From Methylotenera sp. (GTDB lineage: Bacteria > Pseudomonadota > Gammaproteobacteria > Burkholderiales > Burkholderiaceae_C), in NCBI GenBank assembly GCA_021738245.1, contig JAIPCJ010000027.1, forward strand, positions 1-36,913: DNA of 36,913 nt, in the 5' to 3' direction. The notes beneath the pieces were generated by a model, which saw nothing but the letters and a program-made list of their open reading frames with translations, searched no databases and was not told the DNA's origin. Made by a program: the position numbers and the translations under genes. Below, piece after piece: positions 8,673 through 16,380 of this stretch. Positions within the stretch are counted from its first letter, which is position 1; each line of letters begins with the position of its first letter.

Positions 8673-9904
8673 CAGAAGAAGAGCGCCTGCCCGGTGCAGC
8701 CGTAGCTGTTGGCGGTGTAGACGTATTGCAGCACGCTGCTGTCGCGGCTGGCATGGTTGTACTGGCAGGCCAGGCTCAGCCCGCGCGAATAGGCCCAGCG
8801 CAGGCCGATGCCCTGCGTGCGTTCGCTGTCGAAGCCGCCGTCGTCGCGGTGGTTGCGGTTGCCGGCGGCCGTGGCGTTGAGGCTCACCTTGGCGGTCAGC
8901 GCGTAACCGCCGCTGAGCTGCCAGCTGTTGTAGATGCGGTTGACGTCGGTCGTGCTGATCAGGGTTTCCTGGCCGGTGTCGCGCACCAGCTGCACGCCGA
9001 GATTCAGCTTGGCGGTGGGTTGCCAGGTCCAGTTGATCGCGCCGGTGGTGCTGTTGTAGTCGCGCAGCACCGACGCGGGGTCATAGCGTCCGCGGCTCTT
9101 GCTGATCCGCGTGTAGAGCTGGCTGCTGCCGCCCGTCGACCAGGTCGCGGTGAGGTCGAGGTCGTCGCGGCGGAAGTCGATCGGCAGGCTGCCGATCCGG
9201 AAAACACCCAGGAAGATGGGGTAGCGGGGGTAGTCGCCCTTGGTGTGACGCGCGACCAGGCCCAGGCGCAGGTCGCCGCCCGGCCGCGCATAGGCGCCCA
9301 CGGTGGCGGTGTTTTGCGAATAGACGAAGCGGTCGTACTGTTCGGCACTGAAGTCGCGCGAGCGGTGGCTCACGCCGGCTTCGAGCGAATAGCGTGCCTT
9401 GGCGCCGAGCCGGGCCACCGCGTTCACTTCGCGGCTGCGCTCCAGGTTCTTCTGGGTGACGAGCTCGGCGCCGTTGCCGAGGTTGAACTGGGCGAGCGAG
9501 CGGCTGGCCTGCGCGCTCAGCGTGCCGGAGAGATCGCCCACGGTCTCCCAGTCGAGCGCGGTGCGCAGCGAGTAGGCGCTGTTGTTCAGGGCGCTGTTGC
9601 TGGCGTAGCGGTTGTCCTGCAGCGAGCCGTCAAAGCTCAGGCGCTGCCGGCCCAGCCGCGTGTTCAAGCCCGCCAGCAGGGCCACCGTGGTGACGTTGTC
9701 GCTGTTGGTGGTGCCTTCCGGCAGCGCAGTGGTGCCGCTCACGCGGTAGATGTTGGACACGTGCGTCACGCCCGCCGAGACGCCCGTGTAGAACGGAGCG
9801 GCATCGTCGGTCTGGGCCTGCGCGCACGAGGCGGCCGCCATCAGGCACACGAGTGCAGTGACACGCGGGCGAGGGCAGGGGAGGCGGGGCAGCTCAGTAC
9901 GCAT
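8672..9904 (-). CDS. EpsL-like outer-membrane exopolysaccharide protein
   Basis: A 410-residue secreted protein. A signal peptide of about 30 residues ends in SCAQA, and the mature part is dominated by alternating hydrophobic/polar strands with many Tyr, Arg and Asn residues. It ends in Phe-Phe, the usual C-terminal signature of an outer-membrane beta-barrel. Overall form and genomic setting (between the initiating sugar transferase and galE) match EpsL-type proteins of betaproteobacterial exopolysaccharide loci, which are thought to act in polymer export or anchoring. The ATG at 9904 lies within the end of the wcaJ-like gene (11-base overlap); a TTG at 9913 is an alternative. A barrel fold is supported by composition and C-terminus; the EpsL name rests on resemblance and context. 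Confidence 0.75.
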   Translation of the reverse strand: MRTELPRLPCPRPRVTALVCLMAAASCAQAQTDDAAPFYTGVSAGVTHVSNIYRVSGTTALPEGTTNSDNVTTVALLAGLNTRLGRQRLSFDGSLQDNRYASNSALNNSAYSLRTALDWETVGDLSGTLSAQASRSLAQFNLGNGAELVTQKNLERSREVNAVARLGAKARYSLEAGVSHRSRDFSAEQYDRFVYSQNTATVGAYARPGGDLRLGLVARHTKGDYPRYPIFLGVFRIGSLPIDFRRDDLDLTATWSTGGSSQLYTRISKSRGRYDPASVLRDYNSTTGAINWTWQPTAKLNLGVQLVRDTGQETLISTTDVNRIYNSWQLSGGYALTAKVSLNATAAGNRNHRDDGGFDSERTQGIGLRWAYSRGLSLACQYNHASRDSSVLQYVYTANSYGCTGQALFF

Positions 9905-11282
9905 GTCGGTCAAAGGCCACCAGCCTCACGGTGCGCAGGATGATCTGCAGGTCCAGGGCCAGCGACCAGTTGCGCAGGTATTCCAGATCGTATTCGACAC
10001 GTGCTTTCATCTTGTCGATGGTGTCGGTTTCCCCGCGCAGGCCATTGACCTGCGCCCAGCCCGTGATGCCGGGCTTGACCTTGTGGCGCACCATGTAGGC
10101 CTTGATGAGCTTGCGGTATTCCTCGTTGTGCGCCACCGCATGCGGGCGCGGGCCCACGATGCTCATGCGGCCTTGCAACACGTTGATGAACTGCGGCAAT
10201 TCATCCAGCGAAGTCCGGCGGATGAACGCGCCGAAGGGGGTGATGCGCGGGTCGCCCTTGGTGGCCTGCTTGACCACGCTGCCGTTGTCCAGCGAGCGCA
10301 TGGAGCGAAACTTGTAGACGATGATTTCCTCGCCGTCCAGGCCGTTGCGGCGCTGCTTGAAGATGACGGGACCGGGCGAGCTCAGCTTCACGCCGATCGC
10401 CACCGCCAGCAGCACCGGCGAGATCAGCACCAGGATGATCGAGGCCAGCACGATGTCGCTCAGGCGTTTGACCAACTGGTTGGTGCCCGTGAACGGGGTT
10501 TCGCAGATGCCCACCACCGGCACGCCGTTCATGTCCTGCAGCCGCCCCTGGATGATGCTGATGCCGAACACGTCAGGCACGAAGAACAGCGACGCGGTGG
10601 TGCCCTGTACCTGCTCCAGCAGTTGCACGATGCGGGGCTGCGAGCCCAGCGGCAGGGTGATGTAGACCTCGCGCACGCCGTTGTCCCGAACGAAGTCGCT
10701 CAGTTGGGCCAGCGTGCCGATCAGCGCCGATCCGGCTTCGGGGTGGAGCCGGTCCCGGCTGCGGTCGTCGAAAAAGCCCAGGCAGATCACGCCCTGGGCT
10801 TCCCGCAGGGCTCTGGCCACCTTGTGGCCCAGCGGCCCCGCGCCGACGATGACCGCGGTGCGGCGGGCGCTCGGATCGCTGGCCCGCCACTTCTGCACGC
10901 GCCGCCCGATCTCGATGGCAGCGATCTGCGCGACCGGGGTCACGATGCTCCACCAGAGCAGGACCTGGTCGTCGAAATAGTGCAGGCTGTTGGTGGCATA
11001 GCCGCACAGCAGCAGGATGCCCAGCAGCACCAACCAGGACGACAGCACATCGACCAGCGCGCTGGCCGGGTGGTCGCCGAACCGGTTGCGCCCCGGGAAG
11101 GTGAGGGCGAACACCAGCAGGCACAGGGTCAGCGCCGGCCGCATGACGGGTTCGTCGAAGTGCCCGTTCACCAGCAGAAAGGTCAGAACGATGATGCCGG
11201 GCTCGAGAAAGGCGGCAATGAGGGACTCAACCGACTGCGGTGCGCTGTAGAACGTCCTCTTGTAGCTGCGGTCCTCAAACAT
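9894..11282 (-). CDS. Undecaprenyl-phosphate glucose phosphotransferase (WcaJ/EpsE type)
   Basis: A 462-residue polyprenyl glycosylphosphotransferase. Hydrophobic segments near residues 24-40, 48-65, 80-97 and 105-125 form the membrane part. Next comes a Rossmann-like CoA-binding domain starting RRTAVIVGAGPLGHKVARAL. A fifth hydrophobic segment (about 274-297) leads into the conserved catalytic domain with SPGPVIFKQRRNGLDG, YKFRSM, TSLDELPQFINVLQG, SIVGPRPHAV and KPGITGWAQVNGLRGET. It transfers a hexose-1-phosphate, usually glucose, to undecaprenyl phosphate, the first step of repeat-unit assembly. It is the promoter-proximal gene of the eight-gene minus-strand operon and diverges from ubiJ across 137 bp. 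The identity of the sugar cannot be read from sequence. Confidence 0.92.
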   Translation of the reverse strand: MFEDRSYKRTFYSAPQSVESLIAAFLEPGIIVLTFLLVNGHFDEPVMRPALTLCLLVFALTFPGRNRFGDHPASALVDVLSSWLVLLGILLLCGYATNSLHYFDDQVLLWWSIVTPVAQIAAIEIGRRVQKWRASDPSARRTAVIVGAGPLGHKVARALREAQGVICLGFFDDRSRDRLHPEAGSALIGTLAQLSDFVRDNGVREVYITLPLGSQPRIVQLLEQVQGTTASLFFVPDVFGISIIQGRLQDMNGVPVVGICETPFTGTNQLVKRLSDIVLASIILVLISPVLLAVAIGVKLSSPGPVIFKQRRNGLDGEEIIVYKFRSMRSLDNGSVVKQATKGDPRITPFGAFIRRTSLDELPQFINVLQGRMSIVGPRPHAVAHNEEYRKLIKAYMVRHKVKPGITGWAQVNGLRGETDTIDKMKARVEYDLEYLRNWSLALDLQIILRTVRLVAFDRHAY

Positions 11283-11419
11283 CGTGGCGGGTTATTTGAG
11301 CCTCGGGCCCGCAGTGCGGAGCAGGGGCAGGGGAAACGAGGGGGGATTCTGTACCAACAATATTGGGGAACATCGTGACGACGTCCCTTGTTCAGGGTCC
11401 GCTGCCTACAATCTTGTGC
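11283..11419. promoter_or_regulatory. Divergent control region between the exopolysaccharide operon and ubiJ
   Basis: This 137-bp spacer must hold promoters for the minus-strand exopolysaccharide operon and for ubiJ-ubiB. On the plus strand a TACAAT hexamer (11407-11412) lies 7 bp before the ubiJ ATG, a good -10 match that would start the transcript at the ATG. No convincing -35 at the right distance is seen (TTGTTC at 11388 is only 13 bp away). The palindrome CAATATTG (11358-11365), nested in CCAA-N5-TTGG, is an AT-rich site in otherwise GC-rich DNA and could bind a regulator. No sigma-54 type -24/-12 pair was found. Confidence 0.35.
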
Positions 11420-11968
11420 ATGTCTTCACCCTGGCCCCTGCCTCCTTTGCCGTCTCTGTCGCCGCTGCTGATGCCGGCCTTGCAGGACCGCCTCGTGCTG
11501 CTGATCAACCACGTGGTGTCGCGCGAGCCGATCGCTGCGCAGCGCCTGCGTCCCCTGGCGGGGCGAGGACTGACGGTTCATCTGGCCGGCTGGCCGGGGC
11601 TGCTGCCCCCCGCGCCTGACTTGATACTGGGTGTGACGGCGGCCGGCCTGTTCGAGCGGCTGGAGGTGGCGCCGCCGGGCGCCGGTGGCCTGCGTGTGGA
11701 GATCGACGCCTCCAACCCGGCGCGGCTGGCCCTCGGGGCGCTGAGCGGGGATGCGCCCTCGGTCAGCGTGCAGGGCGACGCCGCGTTCGCCGGCGAGATG
11801 CACTGGCTGATGGACAACCTGCGCTGGGACATCGAAGACGACCTGGCCGGCATCGTCGGCCCCATGCCGGCGCGTCAGCTGGCCCAGTTCGGGCGCGCAC
11901 TGCGCCGCAGCCTGTCGGGCGTGGCCGCCCGTTTCGCGACCGCCACGACCCCCGGCAGCGGCGCATGA
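11420..11968 (+). CDS. ubiJ: Ubiquinone biosynthesis accessory factor UbiJ (SCP2 domain)
   Basis: A 182-residue protein with an SCP2-like lipid-binding fold in its first 130 residues: [15 protein letters not shown], then [15 protein letters not shown], then [16 protein letters not shown]. It ends in a region rich in Ala and Arg. UbiJ binds hydrophobic ubiquinone intermediates in the soluble assembly of late ubiquinone enzymes. The function is assigned mainly because its stop overlaps the ubiB start as ATGA (the ubiJ-ubiB pairing is widespread in proteobacteria) and because the hydrophobic-cavity fold pattern fits. The start is uncertain: ATG at 11420 is used, 7 bp after a -10-like TACAAT; ATG 11471 is possible and an upstream ATG at 11363 adds unlikely sequence. 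UbiE, often upstream, is absent here. Confidence 0.8.
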   Translation: MSSPWPLPPLPSLSPLLMPALQDRLVLLINHVVSREPIAAQRLRPLAGRGLTVHLAGWPGLLPPAPDLILGVTAAGLFERLEVAPPGAGGLRVEIDASNPARLALGALSGDAPSVSVQGDAAFAGEMHWLMDNLRWDIEDDLAGIVGPMPARQLAQFGRALRRSLSGVAARFATATTPGSGA

Positions 11969-13527
11969 GATTCGTCTCGCGGCTGCTGTTCATCCTCTGG
12001 ACGGTCTGGCGCTTCGGCCTGGATGATCTGGCGCTGTCGGGCCTGACCCGGCGGCGTTTCCAGATCCTGCGCCGCGCCACGCGGTTCGGGCGGCGTTGGC
12101 GGGAGCCCCGCGGCGTGCGCCTGCGCCTGGCGCTGGAGGGGCTCGGCCCCATCTTCGTGAAGTTCGGCCAGGTGCTGTCCACGCGGCGCGACCTGTTGCC
12201 GGAAGACGTGGCGCTGGAGCTGGCCAAGCTGCAGGACCGGGTGCCGCCTTTCCCGGCGGCGCTGTCGCGCGAGCTGGTGGAGCGGGCCTTCGGCCGGCCC
12301 CTGGAAGACCTGTTCGCCAGTTTCGAGGCGGAGCCGGTGGCCAGCGCCAGCATCGCGCAGGTGCATTTCGCGGTGCTCAAGGACGGCCGCGAGGTGGCGG
12401 TCAAGGTGTTGCGACCCGGCATGCTGGACGTCATCGACGACGATCTGGCGCTGATGCGCCAGCTGGCCGTCTGGATCGAGCGCTTTTCGGCCGACGGCCG
12501 GCGCCTGAAACCACGCGAGGTGGTGGCCGAGTTCGACATGTACCTGCATGACGAGCTGGACCTGGTGCGCGAGGCCGCCAACGCCGCGCAGCTGCGCCGC
12601 AACATGAGCGGGCTGGACCTGGTGCTGGTGCCCGAGATGCATTGGGACCTGTGTGCCGCCGAGGTCATCGTGATGGAGCGCATGAAGGGCGTGCCCATCT
12701 CGCAGCTGCAGACCTTGCTGGACGCCGGCATCGACATCAAGAAGCTGGCACGCGACGGCGTGACCATCTTCTTCACCCAGGTCTTCCGCGACGGGTTCTT
12801 TCACGCCGACATGCACCCGGGCAACATCCAGGTGAGCCTGGCGCCCGAGACCTTCGGCCGCTACATCGCGCTGGACTTCGGCATCATCGGCACGCTCACC
12901 GAGGTGGACAAGGACTACCTCGCGCAAAACTTCATCGCCTTCTTCCAGCGCGACTACAAGCGCGTGGCAGAGCTCCACATCGCCTCCGGCTGGGTGCCGC
13001 CCGAGACCCGGGTGGATGCGCTGGAAAGCGCGGTGCGGGCGGTGTGCGAGCCTCATTTCGACCGGCCGCTGAAGGACATCTCCCTCGGCCAGGTGCTGAT
13101 GCGCCTGTTCCAGACCTCGCGCCGCTTCAACGTCGAGATCCAGCCGCAGCTCGTGCTGCTGCAGAAGACCCTGCTCAACGTCGAGGGCCTGGGCCGGCAG
13201 CTCGACCCCGAGCTGGACCTCTGGGCCACCGCCAAGCCCTTCCTGGAGCGCTGGATGCAGGAACAGGTGGGCTGGCCGGCCTTCAACCGCCAGATCATGA
13301 AAGAGGCGCCGCGCTTTGCCCAGCTCATCCCCGAGCTGCCGCGCCTGCTGCACGACGCCCTGAAGCAACAGGCCCGTCGCGGCGGTGACGACGACTTGCG
13401 CGCCCTGGTGCGCGAGTTGCGCAGCACCAACCGGCTGCTGTCCAGCCTGCTGTGGGGCGCTGGCGGCTTTGCACTGGGCATCACCCTGGCTTGGCTTGCA
13501 TTGCGCTTTCTGAACCTGGGCCTCTAG
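11965..13527 (+). CDS. ubiB: Ubiquinone biosynthesis atypical kinase/ATPase UbiB
   Basis: A 520-residue ABC1/ADCK/UbiB family protein of normal length. The family's unusual protein-kinase-like motifs are all present: KFGQ (K66-Q69) in [16 protein letters not shown], the alanine-rich loop ASASIAQVH replacing the glycine-rich loop (127-135), VAVKV with the ATP-site lysine K147, HADMHPGN (H280-N287) and the metal-binding D304 in LDFGIIG. A hydrophobic C-terminus (about residues 492-517) is the membrane anchor. UbiB has ATPase activity needed for coenzyme Q synthesis, probably by moving lipid intermediates out of the membrane. It overlaps ubiJ by four bases. Confidence 0.96.
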   Translation: MRFVSRLLFILWTVWRFGLDDLALSGLTRRRFQILRRATRFGRRWREPRGVRLRLALEGLGPIFVKFGQVLSTRRDLLPEDVALELAKLQDRVPPFPAALSRELVERAFGRPLEDLFASFEAEPVASASIAQVHFAVLKDGREVAVKVLRPGMLDVIDDDLALMRQLAVWIERFSADGRRLKPREVVAEFDMYLHDELDLVREAANAAQLRRNMSGLDLVLVPEMHWDLCAAEVIVMERMKGVPISQLQTLLDAGIDIKKLARDGVTIFFTQVFRDGFFHADMHPGNIQVSLAPETFGRYIALDFGIIGTLTEVDKDYLAQNFIAFFQRDYKRVAELHIASGWVPPETRVDALESAVRAVCEPHFDRPLKDISLGQVLMRLFQTSRRFNVEIQPQLVLLQKTLLNVEGLGRQLDPELDLWATAKPFLERWMQEQVGWPAFNRQIMKEAPRFAQLIPELPRLLHDALKQQARRGGDDDLRALVRELRSTNRLLSSLLWGAGGFALGITLAWLALRFLNLGL

Positions 13528-13601
13528 ATCCCGGCCGGGCCGCCGAGCGGCGGGGCCTTCATAATCCGCGCCTATTTTTCCGGCCCCCTCGTCCTGACGC
13601 C

Positions 13602-15065
13602 ATGAACACCACGCTGATTGTTTTCGTCGTGCTCTACCTGCTCGGCACGCTCGCCATCGGCGTCTGGGCCGGCACCCGGGTCAAGAACACCAGCGACTTC
13701 GCGGTGGCCGGCCGCAGCCTGCCGCTGATCATGGTCATCACGACCACCTTCGCGACCTGGTTTGGTGCCGAGACCGTGATGGGCATCCCGGCCAAGTTCG
13801 TGCAGGGCGGCCTGAACGCCATCATCGAAGACCCCTTCGGTGCCGGCCTCTGCCTGGTGCTGGTGGGGGCCTTCTTTGCCGCCAAGCTCTACCAGAAGAA
13901 CCTGCTGACCATCGGCGACTTCTACCGCCAGCGCTACGGCAAGGGTGTCGAGATCTTCTGCTCGCTGGCCATCATCCTGAGCTACCTGGGCTGGGTGGCC
14001 GCGCAGGTGACGGCCCTGGGCCTGGTGTTCAACATCCTGACCAACGGCGCCATGAGCCCGCAGACGGGCATGATCGTCGGCCTGCTGGCGGTGCTGATCT
14101 ACGTGGTGATCGGCGGTTTCCTGGCCGTGGCCTGGACCGACTTCATCCAGATGATCGTGCTGGTCATCGGCCTGAGCGTCATTGCGGTGTTCTCGGCGGA
14201 CCTCGCCGGCGGCGCCGGGGTGGTGCTGAACCTCGCGGCAAGCAAGGACCTGGGCAAGTTCCTGCCTGAACCCAGCTTCACGCAGATCGCCATGTTCCTG
14301 GGCGCGGCGCTGACCATGATGCTGGGCTCCATCCCGCAGCAGGACGTCTTCCAGCGCGTCATGTCCGCCAAGGACGCCAAGACCGCCCAGCGCGGCGCCA
14401 TCATCGGCGGCTTCAGCTACATCGCCTTCGCCTTCGTGCCGATGTTCATCGTGCTGGCGGCCGTGGCCGTCATGGGCGACAAGGCGCTGGACCTGGCCCA
14501 GAACGACTACCAGCGCGTGCTGCCCACCTTCATCATGGGCCACATGCCGCTGCTGATGCAGATCCTGTTCTTCGGCGCGCTGCTGTCGGCCATCAAGAGC
14601 ACCTCGTCGGCCACGCTGCTGGCGCCCACCACCAGCTTCGTCGAGAACATCCTCAAGCAGATCCGCCCCGGCATGAGCGACAGGCAGCAGCTGGTCGCCA
14701 TGCGGGTGACGCTGGTCATCTTCGCGGCCTGCGTGCTGGCCTACTCCATCGCGCTGCAGGGCACGCCCATCTATGAAATGGTGAGCGCCGCCTACCAGGT
14801 CACGCTCGTGGCCGCCTTCGTGCCGCTGGTGTTCGGCCTGTACTGGTCGCGTGCCACGACGCAAGGCGCCATCTTCTCGATCTTTGCCGGCATCGCGGTG
14901 TGGGTGGCCTACTTCCCGCAGGTCACCACCTGGGGCGAGTTCTTCCCGGGCCAGCTGGCCGGCCTCATCGCGGCCCTGATCGGCATGCTGGTCGGCTCGC
15001 TGATGCCGCAGATCCTGACCAACCGCCACGAGCACGTCAGCCACCATCTGCAGCCGCATCCGTGA
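13602..15065 (+). CDS. Sodium:solute symporter (SSF family), substrate unknown
   Basis: A 487-residue integral membrane protein with about 13 hydrophobic segments, starting with TLIVFVVLYLLGTLAIGVWAG. SSF family features are the early DFAVAGRSLPL, FATWFGAETVMGIP in segment 2, TIGDFYRQRYGKGVE, the VIGGFLAVAWTDFIQM stretch and SIPQQDVFQRVMSAKDAKTA. These segments fit Na+-driven uptake; they look closer to the choline/proline-like branch than to the sugar branch, but the substrate cannot be deduced. The ATG at 13602 follows 74 bp after ubiB. A CATAAT hexamer (13560-13565) in the gap is a possible -10. The gene stands alone, with no catabolic neighbour to hint at a substrate. Confidence 0.88.
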   Translation: MNTTLIVFVVLYLLGTLAIGVWAGTRVKNTSDFAVAGRSLPLIMVITTTFATWFGAETVMGIPAKFVQGGLNAIIEDPFGAGLCLVLVGAFFAAKLYQKNLLTIGDFYRQRYGKGVEIFCSLAIILSYLGWVAAQVTALGLVFNILTNGAMSPQTGMIVGLLAVLIYVVIGGFLAVAWTDFIQMIVLVIGLSVIAVFSADLAGGAGVVLNLAASKDLGKFLPEPSFTQIAMFLGAALTMMLGSIPQQDVFQRVMSAKDAKTAQRGAIIGGFSYIAFAFVPMFIVLAAVAVMGDKALDLAQNDYQRVLPTFIMGHMPLLMQILFFGALLSAIKSTSSATLLAPTTSFVENILKQIRPGMSDRQQLVAMRVTLVIFAACVLAYSIALQGTPIYEMVSAAYQVTLVAAFVPLVFGLYWSRATTQGAIFSIFAGIAVWVAYFPQVTTWGEFFPGQLAGLIAALIGMLVGSLMPQILTNRHEHVSHHLQPHP

Positions 15066-15274
15066 GCCGTTGGCCCCCGGGCCAAGGCGTACCTTGGCCC
15101 GCCCCCTGGGGGGGGGGCGGCGATGCTCGCGGCCTCTAGCCGCTCGCACATCGCCCGCCGGGCCGGCGCTCGGCCCCGAGACTCCCGCGCGGCTGAACTT
15201 TGGGTCGGGGGCCTTGAAGCCGGCGCGGTGGCCCTAAAATCGCGGGTTTTGCCCAACCCACCTTTTGCACCACC
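15066..15274 (+). repeat. Multi-hairpin intergenic element
   Basis: The 209-bp gap between the symporter and fmdB contains three stacked inverted repeats. GGGCCAAGG (15079-15087) pairs with CCTTGGCCC (15092-15100) around a CGTA loop. CCGCCCCC (15099-15106) pairs with GGGGGCGG (15113-15120) across a run of ten G. GGCGATG (15119-15125) pairs with CATCGCC (15149-15155) and encloses GCGGC/GCCGC (15129-15133, 15139-15143). The dense, nested layout looks like a dispersed intergenic repeat of REP type and may also end symporter transcription. No second copy was noticed in this window, so the repeat status is inferred. Confidence 0.45.
15214..15240 (+). promoter_or_regulatory. Possible sigma-70 promoter for fmdB
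   Basis: TTGAAG (15214-15219) and TAAAAT (15235-15240) are good -35 and -10 matches but the 15-bp spacer is short. Transcription would begin near 15247, leaving a leader of about 28 bases before the fmdB ATG at 15275. Confidence 0.4.
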
Positions 15275-15601
15275 ATGCCCATCTACGCCTATCGCTGCAG
15301 CGCCTGTGGCCATGCCAAGGACGTGCTGCAAAAGCTTTCTGATGCTCCGCTGACCACCTGCCCGGCCTGTGGCGCCGAAGCGTTCGGCAAGCAGGTGACG
15401 GCCGCCGGCTTCCAGCTCAAGGGCTCCGGCTGGTATGTGACCGACTTCCGCGGCGGCAGCAGCGGCGCCGCCGCCACCGGCGCGGCAGCACCTGCGGCCA
15501 GCACGGAGCCGGCCAAGACCGAGGCCAGTGGCACCACGACCAGCGAAGCCACCACGGCCTCGTCATCGACCCCCTGCGGCGGCTCCTGCGCCTGCCACTG
15601 A
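15275..15601 (+). CDS. FmdB-type zinc ribbon protein
   Basis: A 108-residue protein. The N-terminal 42 residues form a zinc ribbon of the FmdB/CxxC family: MPIYAYRC with C8-x2-C11 and C29-x2-C32 as the four probable zinc ligands. A short GSGWYVTDFRGG block follows, typical of these putative regulatory proteins. The rest is a low-complexity tail of Ala, Thr, Ser and Glu, ending in CGGSCACH, which adds three more cysteines and a histidine. The biochemical role of the family is poorly known; the name comes from a proposed regulator of formamidase. The position just before a DUF502 gene and aspS is common in Burkholderiales. The neighbour starts 11 bp downstream, so they are likely cotranscribed. 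Confidence 0.9.
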   Translation: MPIYAYRCSACGHAKDVLQKLSDAPLTTCPACGAEAFGKQVTAAGFQLKGSGWYVTDFRGGSSGAAATGAAAPAASTEPAKTEASGTTTSEATTASSSTPCGGSCACH

Positions 15602-15612
15602 ATCGGGTCGAC

Positions 15613-16284
15613 GTGGGCGCCTCTCTTCGCAAATACCTCGTTGCCGGCCTGCTGGTCTGGCTGCCGCTGGCCATCACCGTCTGGGTGCTGGGCCAGGCCC
15701 TGGATGTCGTCAACGGCGTCTTCGGCTCCCTGCTGACGGCGCTGGCCCTGGTGCTGCCGAGTTCCTGGCGCGAAGGGCTGCTGGGCCTGCAGCATGTGCC
15801 GGGCCTGGGCCTCGTCATCGTGGCTGGCGGCTTGCTGGCCACCGGCGTGTTCGTGGCCAACATCTTTGGCCAGTGGCTGCTGACGCAGTGGGACCGCCTG
15901 ATGTCCCACATCCCCATCGTCAAGAGCATCTACAGCTCGGTCAAACAGGTCTCGGACACCCTGTTCTCCAGCAGCGGCAACGCCTTCCGCGAGGCGGTGC
16001 TCGTGCAGTACCCGCGCGCCGGCAGCTGGACGATCGCCTTCGTGACCGGCACGCCCAGCGGCGAGGTCGCCTGCCACCTGGACGGCGAGCACACCAGCGT
16101 GTACGTGCCCACCACGCCCAACCCCACCTCCGGTTTCTTCCTCATCGTCCCCACGGCCGACATCCGGCCGCTGCAGATGTCGGTGGACGAGGCCTTGAAG
16201 TACATCATCTCGATGGGCACGGTGGCGCCGCTGGGTCAGCCCGACACGCCCTGCGCGCCGGCAGACGCGGGCCGAAATCCCTAG
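15613..16284 (+). CDS. DUF502 family membrane protein
   Basis: A 223-residue protein of the DUF502 family, starting with GTG at 15613, 11 bp after fmdB. Two strong membrane segments are seen, about residues 7-28 (KYLVAGLLVWLPLAITVWVLG) and 60-86 (GLGLVIVAGGLLATGVFVAN). The conserved soluble part follows: PIVKSIYSSVKQVSDTLFSS, then FREAVLVQYPRAGSWTIAFVTG, VYVPTTPNPTSGFF and a late MSVDEALKYIISMGTV. These blocks are diagnostic for the family, whose molecular function is not established. Context (fmdB, aspS) is conserved but not informative about function. Its stop codon lies at the base of a 12-bp stem-loop. Confidence 0.88.
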   Translation: MGASLRKYLVAGLLVWLPLAITVWVLGQALDVVNGVFGSLLTALALVLPSSWREGLLGLQHVPGLGLVIVAGGLLATGVFVANIFGQWLLTQWDRLMSHIPIVKSIYSSVKQVSDTLFSSSGNAFREAVLVQYPRAGSWTIAFVTGTPSGEVACHLDGEHTSVYVPTTPNPTSGFFLIVPTADIRPLQMSVDEALKYIISMGTVAPLGQPDTPCAPADAGRNP

Positions 16285-16314
16285 GGTTGGACGCCCCGGC
16301 CCGCGTCCAATCCT
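16283..16314 (+). terminator. Long stem-loop at the DUF502 stop, before aspS
   Basis: AGGGTTGGACGC (16283-16294) pairs with GCGTCCAATCCT (16303-16314) around an 8-base loop; there are 12 pairs, one of them a G-U wobble. The stem begins inside the DUF502 stop codon. No T-run follows, so it may be a Rho-type end, an RNA-processing barrier or a partial attenuator ahead of aspS (67 bp downstream). Confidence 0.5.
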
Positions 16315-16380
16315 GAGAGCCGAACGAGCTCATCCGCGCCTCCTCAAGAACATCCCCCAAGAAGAATCCGGAGTAATTCC

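Noticed and set aside
13528..13560. Terminator after ubiB
   Set aside because: The GGCCGCC/GGCGG repeat leaves a two-base loop or a bulged stem and has no T-run, so pairing is too weak to call.
13572..15149. 525-codon minus-strand frame opposite the symporter
   Set aside because: The plus-strand frame encodes a membrane protein with clear SSF motifs. The antisense product is almost all charged residues with Gly and His, typical for the complement of hydrophobic codons.
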